This document shows positions 34,558 through 49,500 of a stretch of DNA of 64,000 bases, in pieces (position 1 is the stretch's first letter; every line of letters begins with the position of its first letter). The notes beneath the pieces are model-generated. The model was not told where the DNA came from. It saw nothing but the letters and a program-made list of their open reading frames with translations, and searched no databases. Made by a program: the position numbers and the translations under genes. This DNA is from Larus michahellis (taxonomy: Eukaryota > Chordata > Aves > Charadriiformes > Laridae): the NCBI RefSeq assembly GCF_964199755.1, contig NC_133906.1, positions 3,968,001 to 4,032,000 of the forward strand, given 5' to 3'.

Positions 34558-37500
34558 CTGGGGGCAAGAAAGAGAACCCAGATGTTTGGTTAAAGGTGAC
34601 CTGATGCTGAGAGGTGTGTTTGAAGGCTCGGTAAAAAGAGTTAACCGGAATGTAAATTTTAAATTGAAAGAAAAACAAGAGGAAGACTCACAAAACCATT
34701 AGGTGCCCTCAAAAACCAGTCCTATAAAGTAACAATGAGCACGTAGACATGTACGGGCAGCATTATAAACTCAGCCTACCAACGCTGGGAAACATTTCAA
34801 AACTCAGCCGGGAAACGACTGCAAGGAGAAACCTTTCCATCTCCCGTCGCTCAGAATGTGTCCTTTCTCCAAACCTCCAGCAAAGGGCTCTGTGGGACAC
34901 GGCCAGATGGTCATCAAGGCGCTCTCGGACCCACCTTCCTCCCTCCTGAGTGGTGTCAGAGTTCAACCCGTCTCTCAGTGAAACGCGGTACCGTCACCCA
35001 TCTGGCACAGGATGAATTCACAAAAATATTCCCCGACAGTTCTCACCTGGCAGGTGTAGGACGCGAAGTGCGTCCGGTGGCATCGCATCTGAGACCGAAC
35101 GACAACCTGGACTCAGCTTGCGTGACAGCCCAAACCTGATCTACTCCCTTGGCCCATCCTTACCCGAAACGAAGAGTTTAATTGCCATTTATCACATCTC
35201 AGGTATGTATGTAAAAAGAAATAACCAAAAACCACACCAAAAAAAAAAAAAGATTTTAAAAGCCGGAAACATATATCGCCCCCTGCATTTAGGTGGGTTT
35301 TTTTTTTTTTTTCCAAACATTCTTTTGTTTGTTGGCTCAACTCTCTTCACTTTGATTGTGTCAGACTTTGCTGGCTCGCCGTAGCGAAGCTAATAAAGTT
35401 TCCCCAGGAACGGCTCCTTAGGGCTCCTTCCTGTAAAGGACGGCTGGGCAGGTGCTCGCGGAACTGATGGGATCTCAGCAAAGGTCTCTGTGCAGGACCA
35501 GGGGCAATAACCACCCCCGCCTGCCCCCGCTGCACTCGACTTTATGGGCAGCTCCAGCAGCAGTGCGGTACGCGGGGCTCGCTGCGTGTGGAAACACAGG
35601 ATGCAATTACGAGTTCATTCTTTATTCTATTCATTTTTTTTTTTTAATTTTTTTTTTTAACGTTTGTGCTTATTTCCTTACTAATGGAAATTGATTTCTG
35701 CTCGATTTTTAAACAATCACAGTTAAAAGAAGCCTCCCGGTTCCACAGAATAAATCGGAGAAGGATTACAAATCAAGAGCTGAAAACAGAAAAGCCATCG
35801 TATTAACTCATGCTGCTCGTCGGGGGAGTGATGGCTTAAAAGTCTTCCCAAGTTAGACAGGCGGATGCTACCGAGACAGACGAGCTGCTCGTTCCACCGA
35901 ATTATCTCTCTCCCCCTCGCACCTGCACCCATCCCTCCCCGCCTGCCCTTCCACAGAAAAGCTCTCCCAGAGCTTCCGCGCCACTGCCTACCCGAGTGTA
36001 CTCCAGGTGAAAATCCCCTTTAAATCCGCGGATATTTGAACCTAACGCTCGCCAAATCTACTATTTGCTGGCAGCCCCGGTGACGGGTGCCTCTGCCCAT
36101 GCCCTGGACGGGGAGAGCCAAGCCAGCAGAGCCGGATCCTCCACGCCGCCCAACGACCTCGGGCTCCTGCCCGTCCTGCTCCCCCCAGCCTGGCCGACGC
36201 ATCCAACCACCCCCCTTTCTGCCCTTCAGGTCTGTCGTTCTCCAAATAAGAGAAAATGCACATCAAAGTATGTTTTTTCGCAGAAAACAACGTTATCTTA
36301 AGGACTTCTTGCCTTCAAGAAATACAAAAATAAAAATAAATTATAATAGTTAAATGAAGATACAGAACTAAGAAACTATCCAGTTATAAGAACGAGTTTT
36401 ACTCGGTTTTTAATTTTTTCCTTTTTTTTTTATTTCTTCTGTTTTTTTTGTCTAAATCCTGAAGGACTGTTGAGTCAAACGAATCCCCTCGGCACTGACA
36501 GCTCTAAGGTCAGACTACGTCCCACCGCCCGCCCCTGGCGGCTCAGTTTTCCTTTGTTTTAACAGGCATTGCCCCCCTTCCCGGTGGCTCTCTGCCTTCT
36601 CCCCAGGTTTTCTGCTGATGCAGAATACAAGTTACACACAAAGCCCGTCTGATTTATTAGTGCCACGGATGTGAGCTCTGTGCTTCTCTGGATTTGCTTC
36701 CAAATTCCCCCTTCTCTGGCTGCCATCCACAGTCAGGCCATAAGGAACTTAAACGGGAATTTAATAGGAAAATGCAACAAAATTGTGGACATCCTAACGG
36801 TAAATTATTTAAGAATTAGACAAGTTCAACATAGTTTTCACATCAACAAACAGAGAAGAAGTCAGAGAAGTAAAATCACCAAATGGTTTTAGCCATCACT
36901 TCTCTCCAAGGCCCTTTCCAGTTTGTTTCAAGCTTTCCAAGAAGTTCCACCGTCTGGACTTCAATTCTGCCCCAATACTGTCAAGGTTTGCTTTGGTTGA
37001 ATAATGGACATGGAAGAGAAAATGCAGCGAGCTAGTAACAAAACGTTAGCGTGAACATAAACTCGCCATTCCTTTTCTGAAGGCTTCTATTCTGTTTTTC
37101 AAATGAGGGAGGACCAGGTGAATTTGTGACTCACGTTAAAAACAAAAAAAACATCCTTGCCTCATTTATCTACAACGTGGAAGTAGCCCCGCTGGGTCCT
37201 TTCTCACTCTGGCATTTCCCAAGCAGTCTCCCAACTCCAACCCCAGCTAGAAAAGGCTCAGTCGGGGCAACAGCAGTGCCGGAGGCGGCGGCAAGTGCTT
37301 TAGCAGAGGGGTTTAAGGTTGGGAAAAGGAATCTCTGAGGCTCACCCGCTGAAATAAGGCAGTTTTTCCCAGGTGAAAAAACAACAGTTGCGGCCTGGCA
37401 AACCTTGACTTTGGGATTCAATTAGGAAATACGTTTCTGACCAAGAAATGACATAATTATCAAATGTTCCGGCTCTAACCGTTAAGTCTAGGGATGAATT

Positions 37501-40500
37501 CTGTGATAGGACATTGTCTTCCTTTCAAGAGGAACCGCAGTTTAAGGCTACCTGGAATACTTCCTAAATTTTTTTCCTAGTTAAAGTTTCCATTTGTCTT
37601 TTATTCTTTCAGCTGACTTATGTGTTATGAACTTACCTGTCCCTGTTCTTTACCAAAAGGTTTTGCTCGACCCCTTCCATAAGATTCCTGAAGCACTGGT
37701 CAAGGACCTCACGTTTGTTGTCAGGCTGGCTGGTTATCAAGGTGGCCCTTAGTTCACTGAAGTACTATGGGAGCAAAAGCAGAGAATATTAAAAATGAGG
37801 TCTGGAAATACAAATTCAGAGTTACTCATCTACATCTGGAGCACCTTGAGCAAGAGTGTCACACGTTGCCCTCTGGGAGAGGAGTTTGGCAAACAAGCAC
37901 AAAGAGGTGCTGACATGCACCAGCGTCAGCCATACACTACCACCGAAGTTTAGTGCTAAGAGGTGACGTGCCACTTTACCAGCGGGTGTTGGCCACCTAA
38001 CCAGTTCCAATACAGAAAGCCACCCAGGAGGGGTGGCAGAAACACCCTCGACTACTTCTCAAGTCTTTTCAGACTGTGCACTTCGCTGTGGGCTCTAATC
38101 ACTTCAGTGCTGTGATGAGACAGACTCCCCTTGGCTTCTTTTGACTTTCTATATACATCCCTATATACCATCCCCGTTATATTCTGGCAGATTTATAGGC
38201 TGGTTCAAGTAGAACTTTTTATCACCTTAGAAAAATCTAGGTTTAGTCTAGAAACGCAGAACCGAAGGGGACCTCCAGTGTTATCCACCACCCTACTACT
38301 ACAGCCAAGCAAGTCACATAATCCTGTTTAGCCTTTGTTATATTGGCTGTGTCAGTCAAAGTCTTATGGCCTTGGGCATAAGCACATCCATGGCATAAGC
38401 ACTGATATATACAATTATTCAGAGGAGGATGAACCCGTGCCCAAGTACTTGGCAGAGTTTCTGAACAGTCTGATACCACAGCCAAGAATATTATTGCTGG
38501 TATTCTCCAAATTTCAGGCGTAAAACAAGAGAACTTGTTCAAGGTAGGATGAAAATCAGTTCTTAGTACGCAAAATTTAGTAGACTTTTGAAGTTGATGT
38601 AACTTGTTGGGTGTCATACAGAAAGCACAAAAGTCTGTGATTTGTTCGCTAGATTTTTTTTAAAACCTTTAACAGGTTTAAAGCTGTTTAAACCTTAAAA
38701 AAAATCTCAAGTTAAACACACAACTTTGCCATCAAAACTACAGCTCTTCTGTACACTGAAAAAATATGGGACATCGAAAGCAAATGCAGTAAAACCATAG
38801 CACTAACACTAAGCTCTGACAACTCAAGAGGGTTATCGGAAGTGTTTGCTTTAATGTCTGCTGGGCAAATCGCTTGCACTCCGTCCAGTTCCTCTCAAAC
38901 CAGGAACATCCTGTATTACGCATCTCCGCTGACCACCGTGGCAGCTCTGGAAGTGAAGGCAGCAGCTGATCAAATAGCTGGGTCCCAGACTAAAACTCAA
39001 AACTGGGAACCACCTGGGAGCCGGCGGGAAAGACGAAATACCCGCCTGCAACAAACACGCTCCCAGGAGCCCCCTCTCAAGGTGACAAACGCAGAGTTCA
39101 ACGTAGAGAAGGCCACAACCCCCAGATCTTGCCCGGCCTCCACAAGTTGTTTTTAGAAAAGAGGCATTCCGAAACTTCTTCAGTCAACCCCATAGTGGGA
39201 AGCATTAACAGCAAGGCGTAACATCGCTGCCTACCACGACTGAGCGCAGCATCCCCCTGAAGACTCCCCCGGCATCCCTGTTTCAACGCCGCGGAGCTGG
39301 AGTTGCCAGGGCTTCTCTGTGACACCACTTTTGTGAATGCCTGCGTTCTTCGGCTGAAGGACAACAGCAAGGAGGAGAGGCTGTCGCGATGTTATCACCA
39401 TACAGAGGGCTTTTTCTGCCAACCTCTTGCCACCAGGATTTAAACTAAACTTGCTGCTGCACCTCAGTACGGGAACTGCATCCGGAGCCACGTGAACCAC
39501 CCCATTTCACACTAAGCTGATGCTGTCTCAAAAGATGTAGTGCTGGTTTAGGGTAGACGCTGAGTACTCATTTGGGCCTAATTATCCCGATCGGTGCAAG
39601 GAGGTATAAATCCCAATTTTTCTGAGTTCCTAAGTAAACCCGACGCCTCCCCTTTGAGATGAATTACAGGCAAAGAAGATCTCATTAAAACAAAAGAAGT
39701 GAACAGGCAGTAAAACACGGTAGATGCGCGCTTGCCGTCTCGGGAACTGTAGAGACAGAGACCCTGTCTGAAATAAAGGAACCCATTTCCAATAAATAAA
39801 CCACCAGTGCACTGCAACGAGCCAAGAAAAGATGACTTTTACAGCCACACGTAAGTCCGTGTCCTACTTTTTCCAAACACGAAATAAATAACCTTGATGC
39901 AAAAGGGGCAATACAAATATCGTAAATTGTATTTCCTGTTCTCCACCCTTCCAAAAGAAATGTAAGGCTTGTTCGTAAGTAAAGGCGCTTGTACATATCC
40001 ATGTCTGCTAAGCAAAACACACAATCATTAGAACTAGTCTAATTTCAGTAAAAAGAATATTCTGCCAGTCACAAATTTATTCCTCATGATTTACAGCTCC
40101 GTGGTTTTATCTTCAAGTGAAATATTTAATTTCTTCTTATACCGAAGCATCAAAACCACGTAATTAATATGTAGTCAGGCTAATACTTAAACGCTATAAA
40201 TCAGAAGCATTATATAAACAAAAGTGTCGTCTCGAACAAGATTGGGAATGCACAAAACTACTTATTTCCCACTTTTATAATGATGCAGTGACTCAGAGCA
40301 GATAGAAAATGATTAGTTTTCCTTCCAAAGTAGGAAATATTGCTTCCATCTGTAAAGTATAATATTGTGATGTCATAAAGTTTTCCTAAACACTGAATTT
40401 GCCCTTATTCCCTCTCAATCATTTTAAAAGAACTGCTCTCTCTTATAGAGCTTGGATTTAAATCACAATAACACACCAAGAAGATGAATGACAGTGCTAT

Positions 40501-43500
40501 TGGATATGGCTAAAATTGGATCCTTCAGCACAGGTGAATGATGAGACAGCGCTTCTCTTCTTGATATATTTTCTTCTTCTATTAGTTTCCTTCCGTGGCT
40601 GGGATTTCAGTTTGAATTTTAATGTATGCGGTTGCTGCTAATCTTAGTGTCTTATTTTTTTCCAGCACCCTCTTATTGTATAGACAATTCATTCTCCAAA
40701 GCAGTAATACACTGAGGCTTGTGACTGCCCAGGAGATAAAGCAATTCAGAATAAAGTTAGAGCTAGCTCTGAAGTATGGCGAATACAACAGGTCAATATC
40801 TGCGGAAACAACGCCTTGCCATACCAAACATGCACACATTTAGATCCCCTCCCATTCATTTACTCAGACGGTTTCCATTTCAGACAATATTGTCTCTATT
40901 AAGTCACCAGGGAAACATGATGGGTATATCCAAATTCATAGTTTCGGATTTTATTGAAAGGGCAAATTGCAGAGTATTTCCTGGTTTACAGAATCTGCCA
41001 CAGATGCACACAATCCAAATTGCAATCAATGCGAGTGCTTAAGTGTAAGCACTCAGATAATATCCCCCCCCCCCGCCCCCGGCCCCTCTAAAGCTAGTTG
41101 TTCCTGTGAAACCTTTCAGCAAAATAAATTGGTTAACTATTTTTCTAGGAAGCATTTTTTCTGATGCGATTTCCACCGTGGTGTTGTTTCATATTTCTAT
41201 CTAAAAGCCAGGCGAGCTTGCAGAGCTTCTATTCCTGCTTAATTCTGGAAAAGCGAAGGCACAGAATTTATTAAAAAAAAGGCTAATTACATACTTGCGC
41301 GATCTAAGGTTGGGTGTAAAAGCTGGGGTAAAGGTTTGAGAGGATTTTTCATCAAAACGAAGCCACTCTGCGACATATCTGCAACATGCCTGTAGAGTAC
41401 ATGAGCTGAACCCCACGCTCCACCCGGAACGTGAGCACGAGGGAGCCAGGTCCCAAGGGAAGAGCTGGGGGATTCGAAGGGCAACAGCGGCTTTGTTCTA
41501 TGTGAAATATTGCTTCAACTATTTGGGCACGTGAAGAGTGAATCTGGTGGGATTTCTGAAATACTCACTTTCTCATTGAGAAGTATAAGTCCGAGCAGCG
41601 GTCTTGACACAGACCATTGGTTTCTGCAGTCTTCAAAAATGATGGTGTTCATTAGGATTGACATCATCTGCAAGAAAAGTCAGACAGTTTACATGAATAT
41701 GGATACTCGTGTTATACTGCATGATGTGGCGAGAAGGAAAAAAAAATCAGTGAAACCTTTCCTAACCATGCCGGAATCACTGACATTTCACATATGAGCA
41801 TGGAATTACAAAAGCCATTCTTCCAAACAAATATTTCCATAACCAAAACTATCAGGTGAAGAAAGTTAAAGGAAACGAATGTCAAACTTGGCCCTAAAGG
41901 AAAAGCTGAAGTTAAAACAAATCTGAATTGAGATTTAGAGCTGTGTTAATTTAAGGTACAGGCTTTGCCTTTACTACAGGGATTCGCCCCGTTGCCCCAC
42001 GTCCTGGTTTGAGGACCACAACATCACACTACTTCTGGGAGAGCAATACGCGTGCGACCAGTAATCTGTATTAGTTTCACATTAATCCCTAGCGGCTCTT
42101 CAAGATTCTGCTTTTCTCACATCCACCTTTCTTCGTGCAGGACACCGCAAGGTGTTTGAAGGCAGCACTCCCTGTTTCAATGAAGGCAATCCTGACTCCA
42201 GCAAGAAGCCTGTGAATCTACGCCATTTCCATCGCAGTTACAAACCCAGCCTCTGATTTTAGACATTTTACTTTACTTCTGTGACTGACTTTACGCAGCT
42301 CTACAGCAGGGATAAAGCCACTTCATCAACTCTATAAAGCACTGAGATCTATCAGCTCCTACAATTAAGTTCCACTGGCACCCAAAGTGAAGGTAGATAA
42401 TTTATTTTGCTCGTTGGCTGGCACGTAACCAGAGCCTTCAGCTAATGCCACGTGGAGCGTTCTCCCTCCAAGGCCTCTTCTGGTCTTGCTGTGCTCCTGT
42501 ACCTCTCCTGTGTGCAGCTAGGAGGGGTAGGACTTATTTAAGGATTGGCACAACTTTCGTAAAAAGAAATTACAAAATAACTATAGAATCCACTTAAAGA
42601 TAAAATGCTCTAAGATATCCTCAAGTTATGTTAGTCCAAAATGCCAAAGGCCACAACATATGCGAACCTAAAAACATTACTCAGAGATTAAACAGGGGGA
42701 AAATTTGTAAAATGTCACCAGTAAATAGTTTGACTCACATTTATAAAACATCTACACCCTAAAACCAAACATAGAGGAAGTAGAAAATCATTAAATCCTT
42801 TCTTCTAGGCCAATGAGTAGCTATGAGCTGGGTCTCCAGAGAGCTGCCACACTGCAAACTAGCCTGTAATAACTGACCAAGGCGAAGTCAAACAGCATGT
42901 TTCACTAAATGAAAAAGATGAATCCGAGCACTACAAATCACCTGGAACAGAGATATCCACAAATTATTGGAGCTTTCAAGTTAGGAACATACGGTCTGGC
43001 ATGGGAAAGGCCAATTCTTCACCTGACTTCGCAGTTTATACAGCAGGCAAGCTATTTTTCATTGTTCATAGGACAAAACCAGTTCTATATAGCTTTGGAA
43101 CTAATGCAAACAATTCAAAATCTCTGCACGAGCACTAATAGGGGCTTGTTTTCCAGACATGAAGAATAATTACAACCTCTTGTAATTCATTCATCGCCAA
43201 GGTTTTCATCTCCATAGCTTGCAACAAGGCTGGCTGTTAGGACAGAAGCATTTTTTAAAGTAATTAAACAAACTCATTCAAGCTGTGATTTAGTCAGAGC
43301 ACCACCACTGACATACCCATATTTCTTAGAAGCAGTGCTACACATGTAGAAAGACTTTCAATGTGACGTTTAATCTAAAAAGAGCACAACTGACCCAGAG
43401 GGAGAAGCGCCACCTCTTCAAACTCCAGCTTTATCAACCAGCTCCCTAAGGATGTCTTTAAGGTCTCCAGCCCAGAATGGCTACTAAATCGCAAATGAGC

Positions 43501-46500
43501 AAAGCAATTATTTTAGTAAAGTTTTTGGCCTAAATATGGAAGAAGGCTGAAGTGTCCAAAATTCACCAGGGGAACACTTGTCTCCAAGCGTAAGTAGTAC
43601 GGACATTACTGACCGAAGCAAGGAATATGATGAATGTTACAATTCATAAAACCAAGGCCAATATAAAGCAATCTAGGTAACAGTAACTATTAATTGTGTG
43701 TTTCGATATTGGCCAACGAGGACGTGAAACAGTGAAAGCCTCCCTCCCACTTCCGAGCTTTTCCTCTGACGAGATCCTACTGACAAACACTTTTAATTCC
43801 ACTTCTGACTCTAAGGATTAATGAAAGAGAACCGTTTTAGGAATCATTAGCCGTGCAGGGAACACCGCATTCAGGACTTAGCTAGGTCTCATACCTGGAC
43901 GTGCGTTTCCTCCGTGGGCCAACCCATTCCTTTCAGTCAAACGAGACCGTTACAACACCGCAAGCGCTAATGCTGTCACGCAAAGGTGCCTCTGCTTCAA
44001 GGAGCTGCTGGGAATAGCGGTACCACTGCACTGATATGTAGCATCTGCCCGTGAGCTCTCTGGAACAGTGATTAATGCCTCTCATGAAGTTACGTACGTT
44101 TATTACTCGCAGAGCTGGACCATTTGCAATCCTGTTGCCTCTGCCAGATACCTTAAGACATCCCACTTCTTGCAAAGATTAAAAAAAAAAAATAAAATCA
44201 AGGTGTATGTTTTAGGATTAGGAGTTGCACGCGTAAAATGAGGGCAAATCTATCCTATCCAGACCTCTGTTGGAGGTTGTCAGGAGCGCATGATGGCACA
44301 GGCAGAAGACAATCCGCAATTACTGAGCTAATTCCACCAAGATGAAGGCCACCAAAATCCATGGTAACAGCCTTCAACCTCCTTTTCCTGTTTTCCATGT
44401 TTCTCTATCACAACTATTGCCGCTGCTTTGGTTTACTCCGCACCTTTGGTTCCCCGTGCTATTTCTGCGTGAGCCTACAGCAAGCTGTTTGCACCCCAGA
44501 CCCTTCTTTGTCTTACAAGAGAGGTTGTACCCGCGGAACAAGTGCTTGGAGACCAGCCCTGCTGGAAAGAACTTCTGTCCAAGGGAGGCAGCCTGCCTGG
44601 AGTCATCTGCAGGGCAGCAGAGCTCCTCTAGACAAGGCTCATGCTACTTTATAATGAAGCTTTGCCTCAGCAAACAGCGCATTTACTGGTGATGTACCAG
44701 GCTTTAACTCTTTCTTGGGCAGAGGTATCAGGCTTTCATTTAATTTTACTAATTCCCTCTTTCGCGTAATATACAACAGCTTCTTCCTACGCTGACAAGT
44801 GTCAACCTCCGCTTCCTCCTTCAGACCTCGTCTGATCAGTGTTTTGACTGTTGTAATCAGGAGAAACAGGCTGACCCATGCAGGAAAGATTTTCTAGCTC
44901 CATATACATGCCCATTTCTGTTTCTCCCCTGCGATGTTCAGGCCATGAAGGAACTGAAACTCTTTAAGCTTCTGAAGGAGGCTCCTTCTTTGTATTTCAT
45001 TTGCTGACATGCATTTACATGTATTTGTGTTCATGATGGCAACACGTACAAAAATGATAACTGCAATTTTCTGAAGAGGAGATCTTAGAATGATAGAATC
45101 GTCTAGGTTCGAAGATCAAGTCCAAGACTTGATCTGACTTGGACTTTATGTCAAGCCCAACCATTAACCAAACACTGCCAAAACCACCACTAAACCATAT
45201 CCCTAAGCACCACGTCTACCCGTCTTTTAAATACCTCCAGGGACCATCTACTGACACGATCATGTTCATGATCATCTACCAACCTCCAAGAAATACCTAC
45301 TAACGAGGGGGTGAGGTGCCATTACCCGGCCGGCACGGCTGTCCCAGCACAGCCCCACTCACCCCCGGGCCACCAGCTGGACCCCAGTACGGGAGCAAGC
45401 ACTCAGCAGCCAACGGCAGCGGCACCGTCCGCATTTTTATTTCACTTCTTTGGAGAACTGCAGAGCATTTCCCAGACGTTAGTTACCTTCAAAAGTGTGC
45501 CACTGAGATATACCAGCATTACCATCACATTTCACAGAGGGGCCGACCGAGGAACAAAGTCTGCGAAGCCACAGTGATACAGACTGAGCCTGGGGCACCC
45601 CCCTCAGCTCCTTCCACCATCACCCAACCTTGCTCATGCTGTTGCTGGAGACCTGCAGTCCCTCTTACTGGGCAGCAGAAGCAGCTGGTGGGGTTCAGGG
45701 GGACCGGCATGTACGCGGCATGCAGGTGTCAGAGAGAAACCCTTGCTATGGTCCACCGTCCTTGTTCCACCTTTGGCAGGAGTCTCACCATCTAATTGGA
45801 GATCACAAAGCAACTCCATGGCGAAACAAAGCACAGAGCTCCGATGCAGAATTGATCAAACATATGGGTTTTTTGTTTTCTAGGTGGAAAATACCCCACT
45901 GGTAGGAACTGAAACGCTTTATTTGAGGAAAATGACTCGTGGGACCCTGCCCCAGAGCCCCTGCAGCGTGGTGGCACTCCAGCCCTCGCACGGACTCAGG
46001 CAGAAAACAAGGTCTCAAGGTGGGAGACAGACATTAAAAAAGGCGGAGGGTGGGGGAGCAGATAATCTATTTTCCACTTAGTTCAAAACAGCAACCTTGC
46101 CTCTGTTCTCTTCTCTTACGCATAGGGCATCACTTTATCCGGTTCAATAATGTTTCTCCTGACACATTTGTTCTTTACAGAAGGAACTATTGACAGAACA
46201 GGCCAGAATAAAGAACTGTTCTTCCAATAAATTAATTCTTCAGAGCCTCTCTTCCTTCAGAGCCTCTTCCTTTCTTAGGTGGAGGAGGAAAATGTTGGTC
46301 AAGATAACCCTCATTATAAAAACTTTTTCTAAAGAAGCTGGGAAAGAAGCTGCCTTTCCACTAAAAAGCCTTTTTTTGCTGCTCCGTTTTATCAAAAGAG
46401 CGCTTGCATCATCGCAAGTCCTGTAACTCATTTCTCTCTCCCATATTTGAGATGAAGATTTTATTTTGCTGCATCTAATCGCATTTTAACAGAAAGAACA

Positions 46501-49500
46501 TTATGTTAACACCAGAGACAGCAGCATGTATTCCGTTACAAAAGGCTGAGAATGGTCTAAGAACACACACAGACATTAACCAAACGCTCGCCTGCTCAGA
46601 ACACTCCTTTTTTCCACACAGATCTGGAAAAGATTCAGATTTTCATTGTTTAGCACCCAAAACTTGGTAGGTTTTCACAGCTTTGCCTTCAGACAGTCCG
46701 CTCTTAATTTAGGAGCTGCGATTACTAATTTAAATGTCCTTTGGAGTTCTCAGTTCTTTCATCATCAATTCTTCCTATATCAATAAATGGATCATCATTT
46801 ACTAATAACATTAGGAAGATTTAAATGCTCCAAGATTATTAAATACCTTAAATTTTAATCTGTTGTTTTAAAATATTTATTTTACTAGAAAGCCTAAGTT
46901 TCAGATTGATTTTTTTCTGTGTTCAAAGTTAAAATTTCCAGATGAAATAAGAAAACTAAAGCCTTTATTTATGATGGAAGTGAGAACCGCCCCGTTATTC
47001 ATGAACTAAAAATATTTAAGCGTCAGAAACAGCAGATGAGTTGGGATGCGCAGCTTTCCTTCTGGACACCCTCCCGCCTCTCCCATCCCGCTGTGGGATA
47101 TATACATATATGTACATAAACATTAATAACTAACATTTCATGGCTCATGAAGCTTAAAGAAGCTGCAGCAATTACGAAGACTTAAAAAAAATTGTGAGGG
47201 ACCCAATCTCCTCTGTCAATTTGAACTTGTTCAATTGGGTCTGGCCTTTTTGTTTCTTTTTATGAAAAATGGCTGGAAAAACCCAATCCTGATGTCGGGA
47301 CAAGGCACCTGGGTGACACCCTGCATACCATGAACCAGTATATGCCTGCGTATGATTTAAGTGTCCGTATCGTTCCCAGGGTATGCCTATCGGTTATATG
47401 CTACATCCTGCCAGGAGAGTCTCCTCCTGATGCTGAGCAGGGATGGAAAAGCTGGCTGTAGATGGGAAAGAGAGAGTGGAGCTTGGCATTTCCCTGGATA
47501 GGTCTTCAGAACTGCCCAAAGGGCCACGAGCATGGGGGATTTCACTTGAGGTAGGTCCGAATCATAAGCCAGAAGAAATAATAATAGAATCAGATTGTAC
47601 TAACTCACGTCAAACCTCACTTTGTATCTGACCATCACAGAGTCACAGAATTGCCTAGCTTGGAAGGGACCTTTCAGATCACCGAGTCCAACCATTGACC
47701 TAACACTGACAAAACCCACCACTAAACCATATTGCTAAGCACTACGTCTATCTGGCTTTTAAACTCAAAAGGATACACTTAGGCCGATAGTTTAACGCTA
47801 ACGACAAGCACCTGCAATGGACCCATCAAACTGACTCCACCAGATCCACTGCAGTTTCTATTTTCTTCACTGCCAAAATAAACCGTCCTATGTCAACAGT
47901 ACAGTAACACAGAGCAGTAGTGCAGAGTGGACTTTTCCAAGCTCAGCCTTACTCCCACTCACCGTTTCCTACCTCCAGCCAGCAGCAAAGTGCCTTTCCA
48001 GCAGCCGAGAGGATGGCAAAGCAGATGTTGGCGCTGGGCTCGGGAGCCACCGCAGCACAGCTGGAGCAGGAGCAGCAGCTCCATCCCGCGTACCAGCTGC
48101 TCACAGCAAACCATTCTGCCCTATACTAGCATGTTTTCAAACAGTAATTTTAATATTTTCCCTCTAATTTGAGGGCATATTCTAACACGACAGAACAGGT
48201 TCTTTTCAAATGACGGTTGCATCGGAATTTTTTACCTGAAGGACTGTGCTACTGGGTCCAGTCTCGCCCATCAGACCCAGGTCCATCTGTCCTAAGGGAG
48301 ATGGTGCTCCTGGGTGCGCTGTCGTCCATGAGGGATGGAGAAGAGACACCAGCCGCCTGCTACAGACTCACCTACAGAAAAGCAGTAAGTCCCACAGGAT
48401 GGAGCAGTTTTGCCTAGTCTAAGGGTTGGCTACACTAAATGCTGGAAGCAGAACGGTTAACTGCAGCAACGCTGAAGATGCCTGATGAATGAAATGCCTC
48501 CTCTTTCTGCAGGGAGGAGGGGATACATTTCATTAATTATTACCTTCCAGGGTGTGCTGACTTGCTTCCGTCTGCGCTGAATTTCATGTAAACCCTCTGT
48601 TGAATGTCACGTACTCCGATGCTGCCTCAAGTGCTAGATTTTGTATTTGGGTATCTGGTGTAGCTGACAGATGTTTACAAACTCGCATATCTGCACAGCT
48701 CCTTTTTGCCTATCCATCTGTGCTCCCCGATAGACAGCAAATTATTCCACCTCAGGCTGGAATAATTTAAGATTGTGACATCAGCCCTCGATCTGCATTT
48801 TTGAGCTGGTGGCATTCAGAGATTTTCAGTTACAGACACTAGAGTACCATTTTAAATTAACCTAAGATGATTATTTAAGATTCAGCCATTTCTAAACAAG
48901 TGGCTGTGACTGTACAGCGCTACAGTCGTTTTTAAAGATGACAGAACTGTGATTAACCGGGACTTTTGGAATGTACAATTTGTCATAATCTGTAACGCAA
49001 AATACAGGTTGCTTTGGTGTAGGAAAAGGCTGAGCTCTTTAAAAACCTTATAAAAGTATTAATTCCCATTCTCCCTCTGCTTTTAGCAGCCTGTGAGGAA
49101 GGAGCCAGGCTCAGGTCTTTGTAAACCCAGTTAGTCTCATCTCAGAAGAAAATCCTTAAGTGCTTTTTCTAGTCCGCGTGGTCGCTTGTACAGCCAGCAC
49201 TCGTATCTGAGAGGTGACACAGGATGAAGTCGGTGTCTCCTACCAGCATCTCTGACCAAATGACTAGTTATTTAATCCTGTTGGGAGGGGAGAACAGCAG
49301 CTTCACCTACACCAACGTCTCCCAGCAAGCCTGTCCTCAGGAACGTGAATGGTCCCATGCCTAAATCTCTCATTCTTCTCCTTAACTGACACTGAGACTC
49401 GCAGTGTGCATCATCTTTAAATTCCTCAAACGTGAGCCATCGCTCTCCTCGTCTCCAGCTCCTGAGAAATTCACCCGTCCCTTCCCTTGCACCAAGTGCC

